Assembly: GCA_013002285.1 (NCBI GenBank)
Contig: JABDKJ010000062.1
Location: 1 to 19,231, forward strand
Direction of reading: 5' to 3'
Length of the DNA stretch: 19,231 nucleotides
Origin: Flavobacteriales bacterium
GTDB lineage: Bacteria > Bacteroidota > Bacteroidia > Flavobacteriales > JABDKJ01
Positions within the stretch are counted from its first letter, which is position 1. Each line of letters begins with the position of its first letter. Shown here piece after piece: positions 1 through 6,845 of this stretch. The notes under the pieces are model-generated. The model saw only the letters and a list, made by a program, of their open reading frames with translations, was not told the origin of the DNA and did no database searches. The position numbers and the translations under genes are program-made.

Positions 1-905
1 TTGTACACCTGGTCTATGGCGCCAACTATGTGATCGCCAAAGGTGTAATGCCAGATGTCATTGGTCCTTCTGGTTTTGTTATGGCTAGGATATTGGGGGC
101 GGTCTGTTTATTCTGGATCATTTTTGCGTTTAAGTGGGAGCGTGTGGCTAGAAAAGACCTGATATTACTTTTTATCTGCTCTGTCTTGGGCATAGTAACT
201 AATCAGGTACTTTTTCTTAATGGCCTTAATCTCACTTCACCTATCAATGCTTCATTGATCATGATCACCATACCAATCTCGGTGTTTATTCTATCGATCA
301 TTTTTTTTAAAGAGAAGGTCACAACCCGAAAGGTTTTAGGGATCATTTTGGGGTCTGTTGGATTTGCTACACTGGTTGTTTTAAGTAATGAAAGCAGCAA
401 GTCAGCCTCCTTAAAGGGAGACATTCTTTGTATGATAAATGCCATATCTTATGCGGGGTATTTGGTGCTCATTAAAACCCTTATGGGTAAGTATCGTGCC
501 TTGACCATACTGTCCTGGCTCTTTCTTTTTGGCTCTATATTGATCATACCCATTGGCTATGAACAATTCATGGTTGTAGAATGGTCGGAGCTATCAAAAT
601 TGCATTTGTTCTCTATTCTTTATGTAGTCATTGCAGTGACCTTTGTTGTTTATTTCTTGAATATTTATGCCCTTAATTACATTACCCCGACCAAAGTGAG
701 TGCCTTTACATATCTGCAGCCCATCTTTGCAGGAGTTTTTGCTTTTTTATACTACATGATCGTAAGTTCATTTGATCCGGAGGTTAGCAATTACGCTTCG
801 GATATCACATTAACTAAAGTGATCAGCGCCATTATTATTTTCGTTGGAGTTTATCTAGTTAGTTTCGAAGGAAAGAAGCAGATAGGAAATGCTATGCCCA
901 AATGA
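1..905 (+). CDS. EamA/DMT-family membrane transporter, 5' end outside the window
   Basis: A multi-spanning inner-membrane protein of the drug/metabolite transporter superfamily, a group that exports or takes up small metabolites; the substrate cannot be read from the sequence. The reading frame is open from base 3 of the window. The residues before the first possible start (VHLVYGANYVIAKGV) are typical of the first helix of EamA proteins, so the GTG at 30 is probably internal and the true start lies upstream. The roughly 300 visible residues are a succession of hydrophobic helices in two EamA-like halves. The first half contains FMARILGAV-like and NGLNLTSPINASLI-type segments, the second NIYALNYITPTKVSAFTYLQP, which is shortened here to its family-typical core YITPTKVSAF. 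The TGA stop at 903-905 lies inside a direct repeat shared with the region upstream of yicC. Family assignment is secure; substrate unknown. Confidence 0.9.
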   Translation, partial: VHLVYGANYVIAKGVMPDVIGPSGFVMARILGAVCLFWIIFAFKWERVARKDLILLFICSVLGIVTNQVLFLNGLNLTSPINASLIMITIPISVFILSIIFFKEKVTTRKVLGIILGSVGFATLVVLSNESSKSASLKGDILCMINAISYAGYLVLIKTLMGKYRALTILSWLFLFGSILIIPIGYEQFMVVEWSELSKLHLFSILYVVIAVTFVVYFLNIYALNYITPTKVSAFTYLQPIFAGVFAFLYYMIVSSFDPEVSNYASDITLTKVISAIIIFVGVYLVSFEGKKQIGNAMPK

Positions 906-1008
906 TTAAATTTGCGCAAATACAAAATTCATGATCTTATCCATGACCGGCTACGGTCGAGCAGAAGGAAGCTTCGAAGAAAAAAAAATAATAGTTGAAT
1001 TGCGTTCA
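890..1008 (+). repeat. Left copy of ~119-bp direct repeat (DMT end / yicC start)
   Basis: This segment aligns without gaps to 2736-2854 at a constant offset of 1846 bases. I count six mismatches in 119 positions (896, 951, 981, 988, 1005, 1008). It holds the last codons of the transporter, a TAAATTTG promoter box at 907-914 and the first 26 codons of yicC. Weaker similarity (aagcaa) continues for about 10-14 bases after a 2-base gap. The left border lies inside the intact transporter gene. That fits a duplicated junction rather than a mobile-element terminal repeat. Confidence 0.9.
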
Positions 1009-1011
1009 TAG
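931..1011 (+). pseudogene. Truncated duplicate of the yicC 5' end
   Basis: ATG at 931 opens 26 codons nearly identical to the start of the intact yicC at 2777 (MILSMTGYGRAEG). They end in TAG at 1009-1011, where the intact gene has TTG. Differences in the coding part are ggC/ggT, gaA/gaG, cgT/cgC and tcA/tcG, all synonymous, plus one Ile/Leu change (ATA/TTA). After the stop the similarity fades. The fragment lacks nearly all of the YicC N-terminal domain and the whole C-terminal domain, so it cannot make a working enzyme. The left copy also lacks the upstream -33 TTTG that precedes the right copy. The silent pattern suggests it came from a once-functional, slightly diverged yicC allele. A residual leader peptide cannot be excluded. 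Confidence 0.85.
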
Positions 1012-1102
1012 ATCTAAGCAATATTCTCTTCATATTTCTAGGGATATATTAGGCGAATTCTGAGGCTGTAAATAACAGGATAAGAACCAATACTTTTAGC
1101 GT

Positions 1103-2605
1103 TCACTGCACAATAAAGTTTGTTAAATAGATCCCAGGATCTCCAACTATCCTTAACAAATAAGCCCCTTTATTCAGGCTTTTTCTTTCTAGTTCAAAGC
1201 TTGGTCCGTTTAGATAATGGACTTCTGACCGTAGAATTCTTCCAGAGACATCTATGACCTCAATTTGAACTTTGCCTTTGATCTGATCGACTTTAATTCT
1301 AGCCTTTTCAGTGAACGGATTTGGGAAGAGGATCAATTCACCTTTATGTTCAGGAATATAAGAAGGTGGTATCACTGGACAGAATGTCAAAGTATCGATC
1401 GAAATGATCTCTACGAGTGGTTCGTAACCTATTGCATCTGGGATGTAGAACTCTAATTCTGAATTATGATCACTTGCTAAAGCCGAGGAAGGGAATGTTG
1501 AAAATGAATTTGTGTTTTCGCATTGACCCGAGGGCCCATAAATATTTTTTAAATAAATAAGTTTGTTAGAATAGATAATGTATGCCAATGAATCGTCAAT
1601 AAAATGAATATCATTTATATGGCTATTTGTATTCGCATCAAAGGAAATATCCTGCAATATATTCCCAAGTGTATCAACGAGAGAAAACGAGTGTCCGTCA
1701 GAGTCACCCGATTTTGTATAGATCAAAATTTCTTGGGAAGGTGTGATCCAGAGTTTCTCAAAACCAGAGAAAGATATATTTGGAATATACCCATGACAGG
1801 ACAACACATCACCGTCAGCATTAATGAACAAAAGAAATAATTTTGCAGGACTAAGCTTGCGGCAATAAACAACATAAAGGTCATCATGGATCTTTGCTGC
1901 TCCTTTGATCTTGGGTAAAGGATTGTCCTGAATTTCATAGGCTTTTTGCCAGATCATACTTCCATTCTGACCAATTTTCTTTGCTTTTAGTTCACCATAG
2001 TGATCCTGATAGAATAGCATATTTGAGCCATTATCGGCTGCTATAATACTGGACGAACCAGATCCATTTGCCCAAAGCGGATAAGTTCTACAAGTTGCAC
2101 TACCTGATTGAGGATCTAATCTAAAACGGCCTTGAAAAAAAGGTGCTTCTCCTCCGACCTTGGAGATCAAGAGTCCATTAGGACTCAAGTGCGAATCAGA
2201 AACAAAGGCTTCTAAGTCATTTATATTATAATAATTGGCTTCAAGAACATCTCCAGTAGGGTTGAATTTTATAAACGCGGGAAAGTATTTGCCGCTGACC
2301 GAATCTTGATATGAAACTGCTAAAGTTACATTGCCTGATCCATCTTCATAAAACTCTTGTCTTTGACATACATGGCCAAAAATCTCGCGTGACCAAAGTG
2401 GGATCCCTTGAGATGTTAAACGGAAAACTGAAACTTCATGGTTAGAGGTGCTAATGTTGGCAATAAAGAGATCGCCATTTTCGAGCGTTTGAATAGAGCC
2501 GAAATTGCCACCACTTAAAGTATAGTTCTGTGCAAATTCATTCTGACCATGGATGTCTAAACAGAATATTGAGAACAGTAATACAATATACCAAGGATTA
2601 GTCAT
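1103..2605 (-). CDS. Secreted protein of unknown function with T9SS type A sorting domain
   Basis: A 500-residue exported protein. An N-terminal signal peptide (MTNPWYIVLLFSIFCLDIHG) is followed by about 400 residues of beta-rich sequence with recurring short motifs such as NGDLFIAN, PNGLLIS and NADGDVLS. These suggest a beta-propeller-like fold of the kind seen in Bacteroidota WD40/delta-60-like secreted proteins. The last 75 residues (about 426-500, starting LFPNPF and ending NFIVQ) match the type A C-terminal sorting domain used by the type IX secretion system, so the protein should cross the outer membrane and be surface-attached or released. No catalytic motif is visible. It is the only gene in the 1.73-kb segment flanked by the duplicated DMT/yicC junction, and lies opposite in strand to its neighbours. 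The ATG at 2603-2605 directly precedes the signal peptide. No clear TAnnTTTG box is seen upstream. Confidence 0.85.
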   Translation of the reverse strand: MTNPWYIVLLFSIFCLDIHGQNEFAQNYTLSGGNFGSIQTLENGDLFIANISTSNHEVSVFRLTSQGIPLWSREIFGHVCQRQEFYEDGSGNVTLAVSYQDSVSGKYFPAFIKFNPTGDVLEANYYNINDLEAFVSDSHLSPNGLLISKVGGEAPFFQGRFRLDPQSGSATCRTYPLWANGSGSSSIIAADNGSNMLFYQDHYGELKAKKIGQNGSMIWQKAYEIQDNPLPKIKGAAKIHDDLYVVYCRKLSPAKLFLLFINADGDVLSCHGYIPNISFSGFEKLWITPSQEILIYTKSGDSDGHSFSLVDTLGNILQDISFDANTNSHINDIHFIDDSLAYIIYSNKLIYLKNIYGPSGQCENTNSFSTFPSSALASDHNSELEFYIPDAIGYEPLVEIISIDTLTFCPVIPPSYIPEHKGELILFPNPFTEKARIKVDQIKGKVQIEVIDVSGRILRSEVHYLNGPSFELERKSLNKGAYLLRIVGDPGIYLTNFIVQ

Positions 2606-2645
2606 TCGTAAGTTTTTTGTTTGTAATATCTAAAATAAACATAAT

Positions 2646-2678
2646 TCTCAATATTGAGATCTCTTGAGCTGATCAAGA
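2646..2678. promoter_or_regulatory. Two adjacent inverted repeats between the divergent T9SS gene and yicC
   Basis: Bases 2646-2659 form a perfect 14-bp palindrome (TCTCAATATTGAGA). Two bases further on, TCTTGA (2662-2667) and TCAAGA (2673-2678) form a perfect 6-bp inverted repeat around a 5-base spacer. Both lie about 40-75 bases upstream of the T9SS gene start. Such symmetry fits an operator for a dimeric regulator, but no regulator is identified and the sequence is AT-rich, so chance is possible. Confidence 0.35.
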
Positions 2679-2731
2679 AATTGAAAAGTATCGTTCCCAT
2701 AAGGAAAATAAATTGTGATGACCACAGAGTG

Positions 2732-2760
2732 TTTGTGCTATCCCCAAATGATTAAATTTG
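2732..2760 (+). promoter_or_regulatory. Bacteroidota-type promoter for yicC-gmk-nadD
   Basis: TTTG at 2732-2735 (-33 element), 17 bases, then TAAATTTG at 2753-2760, an exact TAnnTTTG -7 box. The yicC ATG follows 16 bases later, implying a very short leader. The -33 element lies just outside the duplicated segment, whereas the -7 box lies inside it. Confidence 0.6.
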
Positions 2761-2854
2761 CGCAAATACAAAATTCATGATCTTATCCATGACCGGTTAC
2801 GGTCGAGCAGAAGGAAGCTTCGAAGAGAAAAAATTAATAGTTGAATTGCGCTCG
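2736..2854 (+). repeat. Right copy of ~119-bp direct repeat, continuing into intact yicC
   Basis: This is the partner of 890-1008. It begins with a 15-base remnant matching the transporter's last codons (TGCTATCCCCAAATGA against TGCTATGCCCAAATGA) and runs through the -7 box into codon 26 of the intact yicC. The remnant of transporter sequence upstream of yicC indicates that transporter and yicC were once direct neighbours. Confidence 0.88.
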
Positions 2855-3646
2855 TTGAACTCGAAGCAACTCGATGTATACTTCAAGATCCCGTCTGAAT
2901 ACAAAGAGAAGGAAATTGGCCTCAGAGGTTTTTTGAATAAAGAAGTGAGAAGGGGTAAGGTAGAGTGTGTAGTGACTAGCACAGGTGGCATCAACAAGAA
3001 AGGGGCATTGAACAAAACCATGGCCAAGCTCTATTATGATGAGATCAAGGATCTGGAATCTGAATTAGGTTTTCACACACAGGATTACATTTCTGTTTTG
3101 GTGAGAATGCCGGATGTAATGCAGTCTGAATTAACTGAGATCAGTCAAGAAGAATGGGACCTTCTCCAGAACCTCGTTGAAAAGGCAGCAAAAAACCTCA
3201 CAAGTTTTAGAGCAGATGAGGGAAAAAAATTGGAGAACGACTTAAAAGGCTCTGTCCAAAACATCACCGATCTCCTTGAAGAAATACTACCATTAGCAGA
3301 AAGTCGTGTAGAGCATGTGAGGAATAAGATAAGGACGGCCCTTGAAGGGAATATTGATAAGGAGAATGTGGATGAAACTCGATTCGAACAAGAGTTGATC
3401 TACTATTTAGAAAAGTTGGATATTAATGAAGAAGTTGTTCGATTGAGAACTCATTTAAACTACTTCAATGAGACTCTGGATGATGGAGATTCCAATGGCA
3501 AGAAACTCGGCTTCATATCTCAAGAGTTGGGAAGAGAGATCAACACACTTGGCGCTAAATCTTACAATGCAGACATGCAAAAAGTGGTTGTTCAAATGAA
3601 GGATCAATTAGAAAAGATCAAAGAACAAGTACTGAATGTCCTCTGA
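2777..3646 (+). CDS. yicC: YicC/YloC family endoribonuclease
   Basis: A 289-residue member of the YicC/YloC family, shown in other bacteria to be an endoribonuclease acting on RNA; the physiological target here is unknown. It starts with the family signature MILSMTGYGRAEG. The N-terminal domain spans about residues 1-155, and the conserved C-terminal domain (formerly DUF1732) about 205-289, including RTHLNYF, GKKLGFISQELGREINTL and the final EKIKEQVLNVL. Length is normal for the family. The ATG at 2777 is supported by the start-of-gene signature and by the promoter just upstream. It overlaps gmk by 11 bases, a yicC-gmk pairing common in many bacteria. A broken duplicate of its first 26 codons lies 1.85 kb upstream. 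Confidence 0.95.
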   Translation: MILSMTGYGRAEGSFEEKKLIVELRSLNSKQLDVYFKIPSEYKEKEIGLRGFLNKEVRRGKVECVVTSTGGINKKGALNKTMAKLYYDEIKDLESELGFHTQDYISVLVRMPDVMQSELTEISQEEWDLLQNLVEKAAKNLTSFRADEGKKLENDLKGSVQNITDLLEEILPLAESRVEHVRNKIRTALEGNIDKENVDETRFEQELIYYLEKLDINEEVVRLRTHLNYFNETLDDGDSNGKKLGFISQELGREINTLGAKSYNADMQKVVVQMKDQLEKIKEQVLNVL

Positions 3647-4217
3647 TAAGCCTGGCAAGTCGATCATTGTTTCGGCTCCTTCAGGTGCTGGAAAAACAAC
3701 TTTAGTGAAACACCTACTTAAAAGTAGAAAGGATCTATCGTTTTCTGTCTCTGCTACAAATCGACCTATCCGGAAGAATGAGAAAGATGGAAAAGACTAT
3801 CAATTTTTGAGCACCTCAGAATTCAAGAACAAGATCAAGAACGATGAGCTTTTGGAGTGGGAAGAAGTCTATGAAGGCAGATTTTATGGAACATTACATA
3901 GTGAAGTACAGCGCATTTGGGATTCTCAAAAACATGTTGTCTTTGATGTAGATGTTATTGGTGGAATTCACTTAAAAAAGAAATTGAAGAGGAATGCTAT
4001 CGCTATTTTTGTGAGTCCCGGGGACATTTCAGTTTTGGAAAAAAGGCTGATCGCAAGAGGAACTGATAGTGAGTCTGATGTTGAAGCTCGATTGAAAAAG
4101 GCTGCAAAGGAAATGAAAAAAGCAGCCAAATTCGATGTAATTATTCTGAATGATGATCTAGAAAAGGCTAAAAAGGAAATTGTAGAATTGGTAGAAAATT
4201 TTATCTCTAATGACTAA
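3636..4217 (+). CDS. gmk: Guanylate kinase
   Basis: Phosphorylates GMP to GDP with ATP in the cytoplasm, an essential step in guanine nucleotide supply. The 193-residue protein has a P-loop (APSGAGKTT, residues 14-22), followed by the GMP-binding region FSVSATNRPIRKNEKDGKDY and the EVYEGRFYGT segment characteristic of guanylate kinases. The usual TTRxPR motif reads ATNRPIR here, a mild variation that keeps the arginines. Length is normal. The ATG at 3636 lies inside the end of yicC and the stop lies inside the start of nadD (8-base overlap), so the three genes are probably translationally coupled. Confidence 0.97.
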   Translation: MSSDKPGKSIIVSAPSGAGKTTLVKHLLKSRKDLSFSVSATNRPIRKNEKDGKDYQFLSTSEFKNKIKNDELLEWEEVYEGRFYGTLHSEVQRIWDSQKHVVFDVDVIGGIHLKKKLKRNAIAIFVSPGDISVLEKRLIARGTDSESDVEARLKKAAKEMKKAAKFDVIILNDDLEKAKKEIVELVENFISND

Positions 4218-4779
4218 AGTCGCATTATATTTTGGGTCCTACAATCCCGTTCACATCGGTCACCTATCTATTGCAAACTACATTTGGCAAAATACAGATG
4301 TAGATGAGGTGTGGATGGTTATATCTCCTCAAAATCCGTTTAAGGAAAAGTCGAGTCTATGGGATGAGAATATTAGAGTAGAACTACTCGAAACTGCAGT
4401 TTCCGGCCATCCAAAAATTCGAGTTTGTACTATCGAATTTGAACTGCCTAAGCCTAGTTACACTTACTATACCTTAAAGGAGCTGAGGTCAAGATTTCCG
4501 AACATTGAATTTTGCCTTGTAGTAGGGCAGGACATAGCAAATGAGATCATCAATTGGAAAAAGGGAGAAGAGATCATAGAAGAGAATGAGTTCTATGTAT
4601 ACCCACGAAAAGTAAATTTGGAAGAAGGTATCAATTTACCGAACTATCATTTTTTAGATGCGCCAAGACTTGACATTTCGTCTACCTATATTCGCAAAGC
4701 ATTGAAGGAAGGTAAAGATATTCGATACTTAGTGGGAAAAGATGTCGCTGATAATATCGCTCAGCTCAATATCTTCTAA
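4210..4779 (+). CDS. nadD: Nicotinate-nucleotide adenylyltransferase
   Basis: Adenylates nicotinate mononucleotide to deamido-NAD in NAD biosynthesis. The 189-residue protein has the nucleotidyltransferase signature near its start (GSYNPVHIGHL, residues about 9-19, with the HIGH motif) and the C-terminal phosphate-binding motif DISSTYIRKAL (ISxTxIR type). GQDIANEI in the middle is also typical of NadD. Length is normal. It overlaps gmk by 8 bases. Its last 17 codons overlap, on the opposite strand, the end of the downstream glycosyltransferase gene by 51 bases, which is unusual in a region of otherwise minimal overlaps. Confidence 0.95.
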   Translation: MTKVALYFGSYNPVHIGHLSIANYIWQNTDVDEVWMVISPQNPFKEKSSLWDENIRVELLETAVSGHPKIRVCTIEFELPKPSYTYYTLKELRSRFPNIEFCLVVGQDIANEIINWKKGEEIIEENEFYVYPRKVNLEEGINLPNYHFLDAPRLDISSTYIRKALKEGKDIRYLVGKDVADNIAQLNIF

Positions 4780-5742
4780 AGATACTTGATCCATTGGTCT
4801 TAAGCCAAACTTACCTTTCAGGTGATTGGCCAGATATTCCTGTTCTTTCTGTCCTGGAGTGGGAATAATTAATCCAGGTATACCTAAAGCAAAAAGATCC
4901 ATTATACTCGAATAGCCAGATCTGCAAATAATGAGGTCACTCTTTAATATCAATTCATTCAGTTCGGCAGAAGGAAGATGTTCATAGACTTTATAAGTGC
5001 ACTTTAATTCATCTGTGGAATTTGGGAGGCCGCGTACTAGAGCACAACGAAGATCAGCTCTTTGAAATAGTTGCTTTATTACATTTTCAAAAATTGTTCT
5101 TTGTGGTTCAGGGCCAGAGATGATGGCCAATACATCAAATTCTGTCTTGTATCTTTTCTTTTTCTGAAAACGGCTTAGAGGCCCAATGAATTTTACATTT
5201 TCTTTTTTGCTTTCATGAGATAGCTTTCCACTCAAATTCAATTCACCTGCAAAGTCAGGAACCCATACTTCATCAAATTTGTCAATGAATGTTCGATTCA
5301 CCTTGTTCAACCATTTCAGCATTTTTGGCAAGGCAATATTCAATTGATGTGTCATAAACACAGATCGACAAAGCGTTGTGTAACAGCCAAATCTATTGTC
5401 TGAAATAACAAGGTCTATTTTTTGGGATCTTATGATGATGTCTAAAACCTTATTTTCTTTTGAAATAGCAGATAAGACCTTTGGACTTTGAAGAGCCATT
5501 TGAATGGGAAAATAACTGCCGTTTTTCGGATATCTGATCTGGTATGCAGGAAGCTCAAAAAAGCGTATTTCCGGGAATTCGATCTTCAAGACTTTAAGCG
5601 ATGGGCCGTTCCCAGCGATACTCACCTTTTTCCCAGCAAAAAGAAATTGTCTGATCAATGGGATACAACGCGTTGCATGACCCAAGCCCCAATCCAACGG
5701 ACAGATTAGAATGTGACTATGTCTTGCTACATTGATATCCAC
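4729..5742 (-). CDS. MurG-like GT-B fold glycosyltransferase
   Basis: A 337-residue glycosyltransferase of the family 28/MurG-like type found widely in Bacteroidota; donor and acceptor are unknown. The N-terminal half has the glycine-rich LDWGLGHATR motif (residues 16-25). The C-terminal half has CRSGYSSIMDL (about 273-283) and PTPGQKEQEYLA (about 294-305), which resemble the nucleotide-sugar donor site of MurG-like enzymes. No membrane anchor is visible. The only in-frame start before the conserved LICPLDWG is GTG at 5740-5742; an in-frame stop lies 27 bases further upstream. The gene is convergent with nadD and overlaps it by 51 bases, and is divergent from trmB. A role in envelope polysaccharide or glycolipid synthesis is an inference. 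Confidence 0.8.
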   Translation of the reverse strand: MDINVARHSHILICPLDWGLGHATRCIPLIRQFLFAGKKVSIAGNGPSLKVLKIEFPEIRFFELPAYQIRYPKNGSYFPIQMALQSPKVLSAISKENKVLDIIIRSQKIDLVISDNRFGCYTTLCRSVFMTHQLNIALPKMLKWLNKVNRTFIDKFDEVWVPDFAGELNLSGKLSHESKKENVKFIGPLSRFQKKKRYKTEFDVLAIISGPEPQRTIFENVIKQLFQRADLRCALVRGLPNSTDELKCTYKVYEHLPSAELNELILKSDLIICRSGYSSIMDLFALGIPGLIIPTPGQKEQEYLANHLKGKFGLRPMDQVSLEDIELSDIISDIFSH

Positions 5743-5761
5743 AAAATGAAGATACGTTCTT

Positions 5762-5793
5762 TTGACAAGTCATCACCAGATCGCTTATTTTTG
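5762..5793 (+). promoter_or_regulatory. Bacteroidota-type promoter for trmB
   Basis: TTG at 5762-5764, a 21-base gap and TATTTTTG at 5786-5793 match the TTG-N17-23-TAnnTTTG pattern. The box ends only 7 bases before the ATG at 5801, so the transcript would be nearly leaderless. This argues against the longer open frame that starts at 5762. Confidence 0.5.
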
Positions 5794-5800
5794 CCGATCA

Positions 5801-6481
5801 ATGGGAAAAGATAAACTAAAGCGATTTGCCGAGAACAAGATAATGGAGAACGTTATTGAGCCCTCTATTAAAGAAGTTCTCAAAGAGGACAATGACCTCA
5901 AAGGCAAGTGGTGTGAATATTTTGGGAATGAAAATCCCATAGTGCTGGAATTGGCATGTGGAAAAGGAGAGTATACTGTTGGTATGGCAAGGAAATACCC
6001 AGAAAAGAATTTTATAGGCATAGATATAAAAGGGGCTAGAATGTGGCGAGGAGCAAAGACGTCCATTGAAGACGGAATGTCAAATGTTACATTTTTACGT
6101 ACACGAATAGAGTTTATTGATCGATTTTTCAAAGAGGATGAAGTAAGTGAGATCTGGATCACTTTTGCGGATCCACACAAGAAAAAAAGGAATGCAAAAC
6201 ACCGACTTACTCATCCATTTTTTCTCGACAAATACAAGCCTATTCTTAAGAAAGAAGGAACAGTAAATCTAAAGAGTGACAGCACATTTTTAACTGATTT
6301 TACTTTTGATGTCATTCATGAAAGAGGTTTGAAAGTACATTGCCAAACGTTGGATGTGTATGGTTTTGGAAAGCAAAAATTCAATGATGAATTGAACGAT
6401 ATTTTATCGATAAGAACTTTCTATGAAAAACGTTGGATCGAAGAGGGCAAGAAGATAAAATTCATAAAATTTTCTTTGTGA
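5801..6481 (+). CDS. trmB: tRNA (guanine-N7-)-methyltransferase
   Basis: Methylates G46 of tRNA at N7 using S-adenosylmethionine. The 226-residue protein from ATG 5801 begins MGKDKLKRFAENK, the usual start of Bacteroidota TrmB; the frame is open upstream to 5762 but that stretch contains the promoter. The SAM-binding motif is VLELACGKGEYT followed by FIGIDIKGARMWRG. The tRNA-binding and catalytic region is ITFADPHKKKRNAKHRLTHP, where many relatives have FPDP (Pro to Ala here). Length is normal. A GTGA stop/start overlap couples it to the next gene, an alkyltransferase-like repair protein. Confidence 0.93.
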   Translation: MGKDKLKRFAENKIMENVIEPSIKEVLKEDNDLKGKWCEYFGNENPIVLELACGKGEYTVGMARKYPEKNFIGIDIKGARMWRGAKTSIEDGMSNVTFLRTRIEFIDRFFKEDEVSEIWITFADPHKKKRNAKHRLTHPFFLDKYKPILKKEGTVNLKSDSTFLTDFTFDVIHERGLKVHCQTLDVYGFGKQKFNDELNDILSIRTFYEKRWIEEGKKIKFIKFSL

Positions 6482-6837
6482 ATAAGCCTATTAAACTTTC
6501 AGAAAAGAACAAGGATTTCTTTGACCAGGTGTATCAGGTTGTGCGCTTAGTGCCAAAAGGAAGGGTGACCAGCTATGGAGCTATTGCCCGTTATTTAGGA
6601 GTTGGCAGATCTTCACGAATGGTTGGTTGGGCAATGAACGCCAGCCACGAAGCAAGGCCAAAGGTCCCGGCACACAGAGTGGTGAATAGCAGCGGATTGT
6701 TAACGGGAAAGCATCATTTTAAAACACCTTTCGACATGCAAGAACGATTGGAAAAAGAGGGTGTTAAAGTAAAGAATGATAAGGTTCAGAAATTCAAAGA
6801 ACTGAATTGGGAGCCAATAAAAGAATTAGAATTATAG
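6478..6837 (+). CDS. Alkyltransferase-like (ATL) DNA repair protein, MGMT fold, no catalytic Cys
   Basis: A 119-residue protein equal to the DNA-binding domain of O6-alkylguanine-DNA methyltransferase. The PCHR active site reads PAHR (Ala65), so it cannot take an alkyl group. ATL proteins bind alkylated bases, flip them out and recruit nucleotide excision repair; TTHA1564 of Thermus also has alanine. Retained features include FFDQVYQVVRLVPKGRVTSY, Tyr33, the GRSSRMVGWAMN segment with the probable arginine finger Arg47, and HRVVNSSGLL. I prefer the GTG at 6478-6480 because it overlaps the trmB TGA by four bases and gives the family's usual N-terminus. An ATG at 6433 would add 15 residues and overlap trmB by 49 bases. 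Convergent with ansA, leaving an 8-base gap. Confidence 0.88.
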   Translation: MNKPIKLSEKNKDFFDQVYQVVRLVPKGRVTSYGAIARYLGVGRSSRMVGWAMNASHEARPKVPAHRVVNSSGLLTGKHHFKTPFDMQERLEKEGVKVKNDKVQKFKELNWEPIKELEL

Positions 6838-6845
6838 GCACTTGC

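Noticed and set aside
931..1011. A functional 26-residue leader peptide or small protein
   Set aside because: The sequence is simply the start of yicC, with no leader-peptide features such as runs of regulatory codons or an attenuator hairpin after it.
1012..2735. The segment between the direct repeats as an insertion sequence
   Set aside because: It encodes no transposase or integrase, has no terminal inverted repeats that I can find, and the flanking repeats are far longer than target-site duplications.
5762..5800. An extended N-terminus for trmB
   Set aside because: The extra 13 residues are unlike TrmB and the DNA carries the promoter box; ATG 5801 gives the family N-terminus.
5785..6180. 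A 131-codon open frame on the minus strand within trmB
   Set aside because: It lies entirely opposite a conserved enzyme, and its product is low in recognisable features; it is a shadow of trmB codon use.
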